A stretch of DNA of 64,000 bases from Sphingomonas nostoxanthinifaciens (lineage in GTDB: Bacteria > Pseudomonadota > Alphaproteobacteria > Sphingomonadales > Sphingomonadaceae), in the NCBI RefSeq assembly GCF_019930585.1, contig NZ_CP082839.1, positions 496,001 through 560,000 on the forward strand. The letters run 5' to 3'. The position numbers and the translations under genes were made by a program. Shown one piece after another: positions 27,042-35,995 of this stretch. Every line of letters begins with the position of its first letter. The first letter of the stretch is position 1. Below the pieces are notes generated by a model, which was given only the letters and a program-made list of their open reading frames with translations, was not told the origin of the DNA and did no database searches.

Positions 27042-28490
27042 CTATCGCCAGAAACGCTTCATATCCATCAGCCGCTCGTGCGCCTCCGCCGCGCGCGCCA
27101 GCAGGTCGGCGCGGTCGTGCGGCGGCGTCACCGCCGCGGGATCGAGCCCGAGCCGCGCGATCAGGTGCGGTGCGGTTGCCAGATCGTTGAGCGCGCCGAG
27201 CTGGTCCTGCAGCGTCTCCAGCACCTCGGCGAAGGCCGCGTGGCGCCGCTTGCCCTTGCCGGTCGACCACAGGCAGGCGAAGAATTCGCTGGCATAGCGC
27301 AATTTCTTGGCGGCGATCCGCGCGCGGTGACGATGCTCGTCGTCAAGTTCGGCCAGATCGTGGCCGCGTCGCTTCAGGCGTTTGCGCGTGCGGTCGAGCA
27401 GGTCGGCGGCGAGCTGCCGGACGGGCATGGCGGCGATGTCGCTCGCCCGCACGCGCCAGTCGCCCACCGCGAGCCATTGGGCGAGGTCGAGCATCAGCCG
27501 CCGGCTGCGCGGATCCGCCAAGGCGGCGCGGACCCGCGTCATGCCTGCGTCGCGCGCCCCGACCAGTTGCGGGCTGGCGCTTTCCCCGTGCGCCGCGATC
27601 AGCACGTCGAGATCGCGCACCTCGCCCAGCGCGCCCGCCAGCCAGCGCAGGTCGCCCGCCAGCCGCGCGGCGGTGAGGTCGCCCGCCAGCATCGGCGCGA
27701 ACAGCGAGAATGCCGAGCGCAGCCGGCGCAGACCGACCCGCGCCTGATGCACCGCCGCCGCATTGCCGTGCGCGATGACCAGCGTCTCGTTCAGCCGGAA
27801 CTGGCGCAGGCAGGCGCGGGCGATCGTGGCGAAGGCTTCGCGACCGTCCGCGTCGGCGCCGAGTATGATCGGCTCGGCCTTCACCGCGCGCTTGGGCTTG
27901 CCGGCCGACAGCCGCTGTCCGCGTTCGGACTTGCTGAGGATACCCAGCCGCAGCGGCGCGGCGGCGTCCAGCCGGCGGGCAAGATCGAACAATGCGATGG
28001 CCGAACCGTCCTTCAGCTCCAGCTCGAGATCGTGCACCGGATCGCGGCGCTTGCCCGCGCGCACCTCGCCGCGATCGAGCGCCACTTCGATGCGGGCGTC
28101 GCTGGCCTCGATCGTCCAGACCGTGCGGGCGATATCGCTCGCGAACAGCGGCACCAGCGGCTTGTCGGCGACGAGCGGCGCGATCGGGCTCTGCGCCGGA
28201 TCGAGCAGCGGCGTGGCGTCGGCGACCTCCATTTCCCATTCGGGCCGAGCGAACAGGCCCGCGGCAGGCGCGCCATCGGCCTTGATCGTTTGGACGAACC
28301 GGCCACCCACCTCGCGCACCCGCAGCGTGAAGCCATGCTCGGCCAGGACGCCGTCGGCGGTGTCGTAATAGGTCGAGACGAGCCGCTGCGTCAGCGACGA
28401 CGCGGCCGCCAGCGGTTCGGCCGCGAGCAGCGCATCCACGTCGGCGGGATCATATTCGAGCTTGAGCTCGATCTCGAACGGGTCGTCCAT
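27042..28490 (-). CDS. CYTH and CHAD domain protein (inorganic polyphosphate related)
   Basis: 482 aa. The N-terminal CYTH domain (about 1-205) starts with the EIELKL metal/triphosphate motif (ExExK) and ends with acidic and basic strands typical of triphosphate-tunnel enzymes. The C-terminal CHAD domain (about 215-480) is helical and rich in His/Arg, with VHQARVGLRRLRSA and RKRLKRRGHDL. CYTH-CHAD fusions hydrolyse triphosphate or bind polyphosphate granules. ATG start at 28490. The gene lies 32 bp downstream of a glycosyltransferase gene on the same strand and may be co-transcribed. Confidence 0.9.
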   Translation of the reverse strand: MDDPFEIELKLEYDPADVDALLAAEPLAAASSLTQRLVSTYYDTADGVLAEHGFTLRVREVGGRFVQTIKADGAPAAGLFARPEWEMEVADATPLLDPAQSPIAPLVADKPLVPLFASDIARTVWTIEASDARIEVALDRGEVRAGKRRDPVHDLELELKDGSAIALFDLARRLDAAAPLRLGILSKSERGQRLSAGKPKRAVKAEPIILGADADGREAFATIARACLRQFRLNETLVIAHGNAAAVHQARVGLRRLRSAFSLFAPMLAGDLTAARLAGDLRWLAGALGEVRDLDVLIAAHGESASPQLVGARDAGMTRVRAALADPRSRRLMLDLAQWLAVGDWRVRASDIAAMPVRQLAADLLDRTRKRLKRRGHDLAELDDEHRHRARIAAKKLRYASEFFACLWSTGKGKRRHAAFAEVLETLQDQLGALNDLATAPHLIARLGLDPAAVTPPHDRADLLARAAEAHERLMDMKRFWR

Positions 28491-28522
28491 GGCACCTCAA
28501 CCGGCGAGGGGTCGCGCGGTTG

Positions 28523-29575
28523 CTAGGCCGCCATCGCCTGCAGCCGGCGGCTGATCGGCTGTAATGCACCGATAAACTGATCGGTGCACGCATCCCAGCT
28601 ATAGCTGCGCCCTTCCGCCGCGCAGGCAGAGGGTGCAGCGTCCAGCGCCCGGCCGATCGCGACCGCCAGATCATCGTCGAGCGCGCCGATCACCTGTCCG
28701 CGTGTGCCGCGCCCGTCCCTGCCGACGATGTCGAGCGGGCCGTGCACCGGATAGCCTGCCACCGGCGTGCCGCTCGCCAACGCTTCGATCATCACCAGCC
28801 CGAACGTGTCGGTGCGGCTGGGGAAGACGAACACGTCGGCGGCCGCATAGGCGCCGGCGAGCGCTTCGCCCTGCAATGCGCCGAGCAACTTCGCCTGCGG
28901 AAACGCCCGCGCGAGCGCCGCCGCGGCCGGGCCGTCGCCGACCAGCACCTTGGTGCCCGGCGTATCGGCCGCGAGGAAGGCGTCGAGATTCTTCTCTACC
29001 GCCAGCCGACCGACATAAAGCTGGATCGGCCGGGGCAGGTCGATCAGCGCCGGGTGCGGCGCGGCGTCGGGCGCGAACAAGGCCGTGTCCACCCCGCGCG
29101 ACCAGCGCGTCGTCTGGCCAAGGCCCTGCGTGCGGAGTTCCGCCGCCAATCCCTCGGTCGCCACCATGATGCGGTGAGCCGGCCGATGGAAGCGGCGCAC
29201 GACCGGCCAGAACCACGCGGTCGGCAGCCCGGTCCGCATCGCGACATAATCAGGGAAACGCGTGTGGAACGAGGTGGTGAAGGGCAGTTCGTGCGCAATG
29301 CACCAGCGCCGCGCCGCCCAGCCGAGCGGCCCTTCGGTGGCGATATGGATCGCATCGGGATCGAACGCCGCCAGCCGGCGCGCGACCTCTGCGCCGCAGC
29401 CGAGCGCCAGCCTTATCTCGGGATAGCTGGGGCAGGGAACGGTGCGAAAGCCGTCGGGCGTGATCGTCTCGACCCGATGCCGCCGCTCGGCGAGCTTCGC
29501 GACCGTGGTCGCGAGCGTGCGGACGACGCCGTTGACCTGCGGCGCCCACGCATCCGAGACGAGCGCGATCTTCAC
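28523..29575 (-). CDS. Glycosyltransferase family 1/4 (GT-B)
   Basis: 350 aa. N-terminal IALVSDAWAPQVNGVVRTL is the acceptor-domain entry of GT4 enzymes close to mannosyltransferase/sulfoquinovosyltransferase types. FHTRFPDYVAMR and WSRGVDTALF follow. The C-terminal nucleotide-sugar site contains VGRLAVEKN and VFPSRTDTFGLVMIEALASGTPVAGYP (the E-x7-E type). The start overlaps the LpxH-like gene stop by 4 bp (ATGA). This gene pair is common in alphaproteobacteria and is thought to build or modify glycolipids. Exact sugar donor unknown. Confidence 0.87.
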   Translation of the reverse strand: MKIALVSDAWAPQVNGVVRTLATTVAKLAERRHRVETITPDGFRTVPCPSYPEIRLALGCGAEVARRLAAFDPDAIHIATEGPLGWAARRWCIAHELPFTTSFHTRFPDYVAMRTGLPTAWFWPVVRRFHRPAHRIMVATEGLAAELRTQGLGQTTRWSRGVDTALFAPDAAPHPALIDLPRPIQLYVGRLAVEKNLDAFLAADTPGTKVLVGDGPAAAALARAFPQAKLLGALQGEALAGAYAAADVFVFPSRTDTFGLVMIEALASGTPVAGYPVHGPLDIVGRDGRGTRGQVIGALDDDLAVAIGRALDAAPSACAAEGRSYSWDACTDQFIGALQPISRRLQAMAA

Positions 29576-30549
29576 GCCGGCACCGGCGCCCCCGCCTCGA
29601 TCGCCAGCTGCGGCGCGAGCTTCTTCGCCGCGGCTTCCGCCCGCTTGCGCTCGGCCCAGTCGATGATCGCCATGCGGCCGTCCTCATGCTCGACCAGAGC
29701 GGTGCAGCTCTCCACCCAGTCGCCGTCATTATAATAGGTCACGTCGCCGAACTGGCGGATCTCGGCGGAATGGATGTGGCCGCAGACGACGCCGTCGACC
29801 CCGGCCTCGACCGCCGCATGCGCCACCACTTCCTCGAAGCGGCAGATGAACTGCACGGCGTTCTTGACGCGCTTCTTCAGATGCGCGGCGAGGCTCCAAT
29901 AAGGCAGGCCGAAGCGCCGGCGCACCCAATTGACCCCGGCATTGCTCTTCAGCAGCAGCACGTAGGCACTGTCGCCGAGGAAGGCGAGCCACTTGGCGTA
30001 AAGGACCACGCCGTCGAACTGGTCGCCGTGAAGCACCAGCAGGCGGCGGCCGTCGGCGGTCTCGTGGATCGCGCGGTTGACGATCTCGACGTCGCCCAGG
30101 CCGAGGCCGGCATAGTCGCGCAGCAGCTCGTCATGATTGCCCGGCACGTAGATGACGCGCGTGCCGTGCTTGGACAGCTTGAGCACGCGGCGGACGATGT
30201 CGTTGTGGCGCGGCGGCCAGTACCAGCCCTTGCGCAGCTGCCACGCGTCGATGATGTCGCCGACCAGATAGAGCGTTTCGCACTCGATCGACTTGAGGAA
30301 GTCGAGCAGCAGCTCCGCATTGCAGCCGGGCGTGCCGAGATGCGTGTCGGAGATGAAGACGGTGCGGAAGCGCAGGCGGTGGCGGCCGTTCGGGCGCGGA
30401 TCGGGCTCGCGCAGCCAGTCGGGCAGGGTGGGTGTTTCCGGTGGAGGTGAACCGGTCACGGTTGGAACAAGTCGCGCCTGCGGGGTGAGTTCCGGTGCGG
30501 TAGCCAAGCGATCGCTCCCATGGGCCCTTCGATTGGACGCGCGTACCAT
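29572..30549 (-). CDS. UDP-2,3-diacylglucosamine diphosphatase-like metallophosphoesterase (LpxH family)
   Basis: 325 aa if started at ATG 30549. The start is uncertain because about 60 N-terminal residues before the enzyme domain are not conserved and several alternatives exist. Calcineurin-like metal motifs appear in order: FISDTHLG (D68, H70), LVGDIIDAW, PGNHDELL, LHGDQFD and CGHIHSAEI. The family covers LpxH, which cleaves UDP-diacylglucosamine in lipid A synthesis. The class in glycosyltransferase-linked loci may act on a related lipid intermediate. Operon with the glycosyltransferase downstream. Confidence 0.82.
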   Translation of the reverse strand: MVRASNRRAHGSDRLATAPELTPQARLVPTVTGSPPPETPTLPDWLREPDPRPNGRHRLRFRTVFISDTHLGTPGCNAELLLDFLKSIECETLYLVGDIIDAWQLRKGWYWPPRHNDIVRRVLKLSKHGTRVIYVPGNHDELLRDYAGLGLGDVEIVNRAIHETADGRRLLVLHGDQFDGVVLYAKWLAFLGDSAYVLLLKSNAGVNWVRRRFGLPYWSLAAHLKKRVKNAVQFICRFEEVVAHAAVEAGVDGVVCGHIHSAEIRQFGDVTYYNDGDWVESCTALVEHEDGRMAIIDWAERKRAEAAAKKLAPQLAIEAGAPVPA

Positions 30550-30697
30550 CCGCTGATGGCCCGTCCGTGTCAAAACGGTTGCAGATCGATGAAAGCTGCA
30601 TCGCGTCTTGCCCGTTGTCATAAAACTTTGATCTTGATTTCGCGAGATCGCAACGCAATCGTCGCATGGTCCGCGCTCAATTTGGCAGGAGCCTTCA

Positions 30698-31345
30698 ATG
30701 GCCACGACGATGCAGACCCGAACTGTGGCTGCCGCCTACGATCGCTGGGCGCCGGTTTATGACCTTGTTTTTGGGGCCGTCTTCAAGCGCGGCCGTTCGG
30801 TCGCGATCGAGCGCGCCTGCCGCATCGGCGGCAAGGTGCTGGAAGTCGGCGTCGGCACCGGCATCTCGCTGCCCCAATATGACAAGAATTGCCGCCTCAC
30901 CGGTGTCGATATTTCCGAGGGCATCCTTGCCAAGGCGATGCAGCGCGTGCGCGAGCAGAAGCTGACCAATGTCGACGGCATCATGGTGATGGATGCCGAG
31001 GCGCTCGCCTTCGAAGACGACAGCTTCGACGTGGTGGTCGCGCAATATGTCATCACCGCGGTGCCGAACCCGGAGCGCGCACTCGACGAGTTCGCGCGGA
31101 TCGTGCGGCCGGGCGGCGAGATCATCATCACCACGCGCATCGGCGCCGGCACCGGCGTGCGCGGCCGGATCGAGAAGGCGCTGATGCCGATCACCAGCCG
31201 CCTCGGCTTCCGCACCGAATTTCCGTGGGAGCGCTACGCCAATTGGGCGGCGCGCGTCCGTTCGATGGAATTGGTCGAGCGCCGCCCGCTGCCGCCGCTC
31301 GGCCATTTCGAGCTGCTCCGCTTCCGCAAGGTCAAGGGTTCGTAA
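30698..31345 (+). CDS. pmtA: Phosphatidylethanolamine N-methyltransferase (PmtA-type SAM methyltransferase)
   Basis: 215 aa. The opening YDRWAPVYDLVFG and SAM motif I VLEVGVGTG (about 47-55), GVDISEGIL, AQYVITAVPNPE and IVRPGGEIIITT match bacterial PmtA of the Rhodobacter/Sinorhizobium type. It successively methylates phosphatidylethanolamine to phosphatidylcholine at the cytoplasmic face. CAGGAG lies just upstream of the ATG. The gene is followed 2 bp later by a small membrane protein. Phosphatidylserine decarboxylase, which makes the PE substrate, is encoded 2.5 kb downstream at 33869. Confidence 0.88.
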   Translation: MATTMQTRTVAAAYDRWAPVYDLVFGAVFKRGRSVAIERACRIGGKVLEVGVGTGISLPQYDKNCRLTGVDISEGILAKAMQRVREQKLTNVDGIMVMDAEALAFEDDSFDVVVAQYVITAVPNPERALDEFARIVRPGGEIIITTRIGAGTGVRGRIEKALMPITSRLGFRTEFPWERYANWAARVRSMELVERRPLPPLGHFELLRFRKVKGS

Positions 31346-31347
31346 CG

Positions 31348-31995
31348 ATGGCGCATTCCTTTCCCGACAGCGACATGGCCCCCGCGGGCAAGATCGCGAC
31401 GTTCCGTGCGGCGCTGGATGAGCAGCGCTGGGACGATCACCGTTATTATCACCACAGCCTGGTCAACCAGAGCCTGCACTTCCTGAGCGCGTCGAGCTTC
31501 ATCGTCGCCTATGTGCTGCTGTTCCACGATCCGGCGATCGCCAGCCTGCTCGGCTGGTGCGTGGCGATGACGAGCCGCCAGGCCGGCCACTTCTTCTTCG
31601 AGCCGAAGGGCTATGACGAGGTCAACCAGGCGACGCATTCGCACAAGGAAGAGATCAAGGTCGGCTACAATCTGTTCCGCAAGATCGTCTTCATGTCGAT
31701 CTGGGCGCTGATGCCGCTGCTGCTGCTGATCTCGCCGACCCTGTGGGGCGTGTTCGCGCCGATCCCCGGTCCGATGGGCTTCATCCGCCATGTCGGCCTG
31801 ATGTGGCTGGCGCTGGGCGCTGGCGGCCTGCTGTTCCGCACGGTGCAACTGTTCTTCGTGCGCGACATCCCGACCGGGCTCGTCTGGGCGACCAAGATCA
31901 TCACCGACCCGTTCAACGACTTCAAACAGTATCGCCACGCGCCGGTGCGCCTGCTGAAGGGCGAGCGGATGGATCAGTATATCGCCACGCGCTGA
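31348..31995 (+). CDS. Small membrane protein, possibly Mpo1-like (DUF962)
   Basis: 215 aa with about four hydrophobic segments (about 47-75, 113-137, 148-170 and a weak one). The polar face carries YHHSLVNQSLHF, then SRQAGHFFFEPKGY, then ATHSHKEE. Several histidines lie near membrane boundaries, and a QxxGHxxFE motif recalls the Mpo1/YGL010w dioxygenase family, in which histidines bind iron for fatty-acid alpha-oxidation. Sequence match is by eye and partial, so this is a suggestion only. The ATG is 2 bp after the pmtA stop, so the two genes are co-transcribed, pointing to a membrane-lipid role. Confidence 0.5.
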   Translation: MAHSFPDSDMAPAGKIATFRAALDEQRWDDHRYYHHSLVNQSLHFLSASSFIVAYVLLFHDPAIASLLGWCVAMTSRQAGHFFFEPKGYDEVNQATHSHKEEIKVGYNLFRKIVFMSIWALMPLLLLISPTLWGVFAPIPGPMGFIRHVGLMWLALGAGGLLFRTVQLFFVRDIPTGLVWATKIITDPFNDFKQYRHAPVRLLKGERMDQYIATR

Positions 31996-32082
31996 TCGGA
32001 TCGGGCGCGTCGCCGGTGGCGGCGCGCTTCTCCGTCCGAAAAATCGGCATCGGCGATGCGCGCATGTCGATACCCTGTTCTC

Positions 32083-32156
32083 CTGCGGACGCAGGAGAAT
32101 AGGGGCCAAGCGCTACGCATGCAGCTCTGGGCTCCTGCTTCCGCAGGAGCACGGGG
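32083..32156. repeat. Two short palindromes, intergenic
   Basis: CTCCTGCGGACGCAGGAG and GCTCCTGCTTCCGCAGGAGC sit about 40 bp apart between two convergent genes (stops at 31995 and 32183). They may double as transcription terminators or be a relative of the paired palindromes elsewhere, but they lack the CGTCAT/ATGACG ends. Confidence 0.5.
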
Positions 32157-32182
32157 TTTCTTCGATGGGCTGGGTTAGCGGA

Positions 32183-33835
32183 TCAGGCGCGGCCGAGCCG
32201 CTTCGCCAGCATCTCGCGCAGGATGGTGCGGCGGACGAGCTTGTTGGTGATGCCATCCGCATGCCAGAACCAGCCGTCCGCCTGCATCGCCGTGGCGGCG
32301 GCGACGAACCGCTCGACCACCGCCGCGAAATCGGCGTCGCTGTAATTCAGGCTGAAGATGATGCGGCCCGAGCCGACCCAGCTCAGCGCCAGCCCCTCGG
32401 CGCGGAGATAATATTGCAGCATCCAGTTATAGCGCGAGGGCGCGTCGTACAGCACCGTCCAGATCGACGAGAGGTTGGCGACGCGCACCGGCAGCCCGGC
32501 CTCGCCCAGCGCCGCGTTGAGCAACGCCGCGCGCCCATTCCAGCGCTCGTCGAGCCCGTCGTACAGCGCCGCGGTCGCCGGCTCCTCGATGCGCCGCAGG
32601 AGGGCGTTCATCGCGGCGATGATGTAGGGATGCGCGTTGAACGTGCCGCGCGCGAAGCAGATGTCGGCGGGCCGATCGGGGCGGAAGCGCTTCATCAGCG
32701 CCGCCTTGCCGCACAGCACGCCCACCGGCAGCCCGCCGCCGAGCGTCTTGCCGTAGGTGACCAGATCGGGCCTGATCCCGAAATATTCGGCGGCGCCGCC
32801 CTTGGCGAGGCGGAAGCCGGTGAACACGTCGTCGAGGATCAGGACGATGCCGCGCTCGGCGCAGACCGCCGCCAGCTGTGCCAGCCACGCCGCATAGGCC
32901 GCACGATCGACGCCCGCGCGCCGGCCGCCGTCGACCAGCGAGGAATCCGCCGGCGCGCCGCCATTGGGGTGCAAAGCCTGCAGCGGGTTGACCAGCACGC
33001 AGGCGATGTTGCGCCGGCTGCGCAGCGTGCGCAGCGTCCGCTCCGACATGTCGGCGAGCGTATAGGTGTTGTCGGCCGGGATCGGGTTGCCGATGCCCGG
33101 CTGCACGTCGCCCCACCAGCCGTGATAGGCGCCGGCGAAGCGGACGAGATGGGTGCGGCCGGTATGGTAGCGCGCCAGCCGCACCGCCTGCATCACCGCC
33201 TCGGTGCCCGACATGTGGAACGACACCTCGTCCATGCCGGACAGTGCGAGCAGCCGCGGCACGGTATCCGCCACCAGCGGGTGGAGCGACCCCAGCACCG
33301 GGCCGAGCGCGCCGGCATCGTCCACCGCCTGCGCGATCAGCTCCTTATAGGCGTCGGTGCCGAGCACGTTGACGCCGTAGGATCCGGTCAGATCGTAGAA
33401 GATATTGCCGTCGAGATCGGTCAGCGTCACCCCGTCCGAGCGCTCCATGAACGCGCCGACGCCCAGCCGCTCACGCACCAGCCGGCTAAACTGGAAGGGC
33501 ACGCGATAGCTGCCGGTGAATTGCAGGTCGGACAGGCCGGGGCGCGTCTCGGCGGTCAGCGCGCGGCTTTTGGGGTAACGCGCGGCGAAGGTGGCCGACA
33601 GGCGCTCGAACGCCGCCTCGCGCTGCCGGGCGATGGCGTCGGGTGCGCCGTCGGCACGGAAGAAATGGTCGGCATCGTAATCGATCGCGGGTATCTGGCC
33701 GGCGATGCGCTTGGCCCAGCGGACATGACCGGTAAGCGAGCCATGCTTCGAGCGCGAAAGGATCAGGCGACGACGGGCGGCCGGCGCGCCGAGCCCGATG
33801 GCGCCGGCGGCGAGAAAAGCGAAAATGGGCGACAT
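32183..33835 (-). CDS. Class III PLP aminotransferase / aminomutase-like protein
   Basis: 550 aa, about 110 residues longer than ordinary glutamate-1-semialdehyde aminomutase because of a ~110-residue N-terminal extension starting with a hydrophobic stretch. The fold-type I core is clear: SYGVNVLG, FHMSGTEAVMQAVRLAR, ILDDVFTGFR (PLP-ring Asp) and VTYGKTLGGGLPVGV with the Schiff-base lysine. The family covers HemL and many secondary aminotransferases; the true substrate is not readable. It is divergent from phosphatidylserine decarboxylase with 33 bp between starts, which suggests shared regulation and possibly a lipid-related role. Confidence 0.8.
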   Translation of the reverse strand: MSPIFAFLAAGAIGLGAPAARRRLILSRSKHGSLTGHVRWAKRIAGQIPAIDYDADHFFRADGAPDAIARQREAAFERLSATFAARYPKSRALTAETRPGLSDLQFTGSYRVPFQFSRLVRERLGVGAFMERSDGVTLTDLDGNIFYDLTGSYGVNVLGTDAYKELIAQAVDDAGALGPVLGSLHPLVADTVPRLLALSGMDEVSFHMSGTEAVMQAVRLARYHTGRTHLVRFAGAYHGWWGDVQPGIGNPIPADNTYTLADMSERTLRTLRSRRNIACVLVNPLQALHPNGGAPADSSLVDGGRRAGVDRAAYAAWLAQLAAVCAERGIVLILDDVFTGFRLAKGGAAEYFGIRPDLVTYGKTLGGGLPVGVLCGKAALMKRFRPDRPADICFARGTFNAHPYIIAAMNALLRRIEEPATAALYDGLDERWNGRAALLNAALGEAGLPVRVANLSSIWTVLYDAPSRYNWMLQYYLRAEGLALSWVGSGRIIFSLNYSDADFAAVVERFVAAATAMQADGWFWHADGITNKLVRRTILREMLAKRLGRA

Positions 33836-33868
33836 TCAGCCCCTCTAGGCGGATTGTGACACGACTTT

Positions 33869-34744
33869 ATGACATTGCGTAGCATGGTCGGGCGGCTCGC
33901 GCTCGACGAAGACCTCAATTTCCTCCTCACCAACCGCATCCCGCGGCGGCTGGCGACGCGGCTGGTCGGCTGGCTCAGCAAGATCGAGCAGCCATTGGTG
34001 GCGCAGGGCTCGATCGCGGTGTGGCGGCTCTTCTCCGACGTCGACCTGTCCGATGCCGCGACGACGCGCTTCCGCAGCATGCACGATTGCTTCACCCGCA
34101 GCCTGCGGCCGGGCGCGCGTATCGCCGATCCCGATCCGGACGTGCTGGCGAGCCCGTGCGACGCGATCGTCGGCGCACACGGCCCCATCGAGGGCTGCGA
34201 GATCCTGCAGGTGAAAGGCTTTCCCTATCGCCTCGCCGAGCTGCTCGGCGACGATGCGGCGGCGGCGCCCTTCCTCGGCGGCCGCTACGTCACGCTGCGG
34301 CTGACGGCGGGCATGTACCACCACTTCCACGCGCCGCACGATCTGTCGGTCGAGCGGGTCGATTATATCAGCGGCGACTGCTGGAACGTGAACCCGATCG
34401 CGCTCAAGCGGGTCGAGCGACTGTTCTGCCGCAACGAGCGCGCGGCGGTGCTGACCCGGCTGGACGACGGCACGCCGCTGATGCTGGTGGCGGTGGCGGC
34501 GGTGCTGGTGGCGAGCATCCGCCTGACCTTCCTCGATACCGAGCAGACGGTGCGCGAGCGCGGCAGCTTCAGCGCGAACCCGGCGGCGCGGCTGGCGAAG
34601 GGGGCGGACATGGGCTGGTTCGAGCATGGCTCGACCATCGTCATGCTGGCCCCGCCCGGCTGGGCGTTCGACGATGCGATCATCGAGGGGCAGCGCATCC
34701 GCGCGGGCGCGGCGTTGATGCGGCGGCAGCCGGCTTGCGCCTGA
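33869..34744 (+). CDS. psd: Phosphatidylserine decarboxylase
   Basis: 291 aa, similar in length to the E. coli enzyme. Conserved segments: FTRSLRPGAR, LASPCDAIVG, LRLTAGMYHHFHAP (catalytic His region), VNPIALKRV and the self-cleavage site WFEHGSTIVML, in which cleavage at the GST motif (S255) makes the pyruvoyl cofactor. It converts phosphatidylserine to PE in the inner membrane, supplying PmtA encoded nearby at 30698. ATG at 33869 follows a 33-bp divergent gap. Confidence 0.93.
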   Translation: MTLRSMVGRLALDEDLNFLLTNRIPRRLATRLVGWLSKIEQPLVAQGSIAVWRLFSDVDLSDAATTRFRSMHDCFTRSLRPGARIADPDPDVLASPCDAIVGAHGPIEGCEILQVKGFPYRLAELLGDDAAAAPFLGGRYVTLRLTAGMYHHFHAPHDLSVERVDYISGDCWNVNPIALKRVERLFCRNERAAVLTRLDDGTPLMLVAVAAVLVASIRLTFLDTEQTVRERGSFSANPAARLAKGADMGWFEHGSTIVMLAPPGWAFDDAIIEGQRIRAGAALMRRQPACA

Positions 34745-34807
34745 CGGGCTTTGTCTTCCATTGAGGGGGTGCCGCCGATCCGCCGCGGCGCCTGCCGGGA
34801 GCTTGCC

Positions 34808-35965
34808 TTGACTCCGCCGTTCGACGTCGCCGCCTTCCGCGCCCATTTCCCGTCGCTCGATCATCTGGTCTACCTCAACAGCGGCTCCTACGGGCTGCTG
34901 GCGAACGAGGTGCGCGCGGGGTTCGACGCCTATCTCGATCGGCGCGTGGCGAAGGGCGCCGATTGGCCGGGCTGGGTCGGCGAACTGGAGGCGCTGCGCG
35001 CCACGGTCGCGCGGCTGCTCGGCGCCGATCCGGACGAGATCGCGATCACGGCATCGGCGACCGGCGGCTACAATTCCATCGCCAGCGCGCTGGACTTCAC
35101 CAATGGCCGCGACACGATCCTCGTCACCGACGCCGATTTCCCGACCGGCGCGCAGATCTGGCACGCGCAGGAGCCGGCGGCGCGCGTGATCCACGTGGCG
35201 GAGGATGGCGACGCGCCGGTCTCGGCCGAGGCGGTGGCGGCGCTGATCGATGAGCGCACCGCGATCGTGGCGCTGTCGCACCTCTGCTACCGCCACGGCG
35301 CGCGCCTGCCCGATGCCACGATCCGCGCGATCGTCGATGCGGCGCACGCCAAGGGCGCGCTGGTGCTGCTCGACAGCTACCAGATCGTCGGCACGACGCC
35401 GATCGACGCGCCGGCGCTCGGCGTCGACATCCTCGTCGGCGGCATGCTCAAATATCTGCTCGGCACGGCGGGCGTCGGCTTCCTCTACGTGCGGCGGCCG
35501 GTGGCCGAACGGCTGCGCCCGCGCAGCTCGGGCTGGTTCGCGCAGGCCGACGTCAACGCGATGGACATCCACGCCAACGATCCCAGCCCGAGCGCACGCC
35601 GGTTCGAGGCGGGCACCCCGCCCGTGCCGAGCCTCGCGCCCGCGCGCGCGGGGATCGAGCTGGTGCTCGACGCGGGCGTCGACGCGATCGAGGCGCAGGT
35701 CCGCGACACGACGCGCTACCTGATGGATGCGCTGGACGCGGCCGGGATCGCCTTCACCAATCCGCGCGACGACGATGCGCGCGGGCCTTTGGTGTCGATC
35801 CCGTCGACCGACGCGCCGGCTTTGGTGGCGGCGCTGGCCGATCGCAACATCGTCGTCTCGAGCCGCGACGGCCGCATCCGCGCGGGCTTCCACGCCTACA
35901 ATCATCGCGCGGATGCGGATGCGCTGCTGGCGGCGCTGAAGGATTTAAGCGCGCTGCTGCCCTAG
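34808..35965 (+). CDS. Class V PLP aminotransferase (cysteine desulfurase/isopenicillin epimerase-like)
   Basis: 385 aa from TTG 34808, chosen for GGGAG about 7 bp upstream. A TTG at 34751 would add 19 unconserved residues. YLNSGSYGLL, ASATGGYNSIA, LLDSYQIVGTTPID and VDILVGGMLKYLLGTAG show the fold-type I class V core, with Lys in GGMLKYL forming the PLP aldimine. ASATGGYN takes the place of the usual phosphate-binding TxGxT. Likely a kynureninase/isopenicillin N epimerase-type enzyme of unknown substrate. It lies 63 bp downstream of psd on the same strand. Confidence 0.8.
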   Translation: MTPPFDVAAFRAHFPSLDHLVYLNSGSYGLLANEVRAGFDAYLDRRVAKGADWPGWVGELEALRATVARLLGADPDEIAITASATGGYNSIASALDFTNGRDTILVTDADFPTGAQIWHAQEPAARVIHVAEDGDAPVSAEAVAALIDERTAIVALSHLCYRHGARLPDATIRAIVDAAHAKGALVLLDSYQIVGTTPIDAPALGVDILVGGMLKYLLGTAGVGFLYVRRPVAERLRPRSSGWFAQADVNAMDIHANDPSPSARRFEAGTPPVPSLAPARAGIELVLDAGVDAIEAQVRDTTRYLMDALDAAGIAFTNPRDDDARGPLVSIPSTDAPALVAALADRNIVVSSRDGRIRAGFHAYNHRADADALLAALKDLSALLP

Positions 35966-35995
35966 CTCCTGCAACCTTCCGTACCGGCAAAAGCG

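Noticed and set aside
32183..33835. Calling the class III aminotransferase hemL
   Set aside because: The core matches the fold, but the ~110-residue N-terminal extension and genomic context do not fit a standard glutamate-1-semialdehyde aminomutase.
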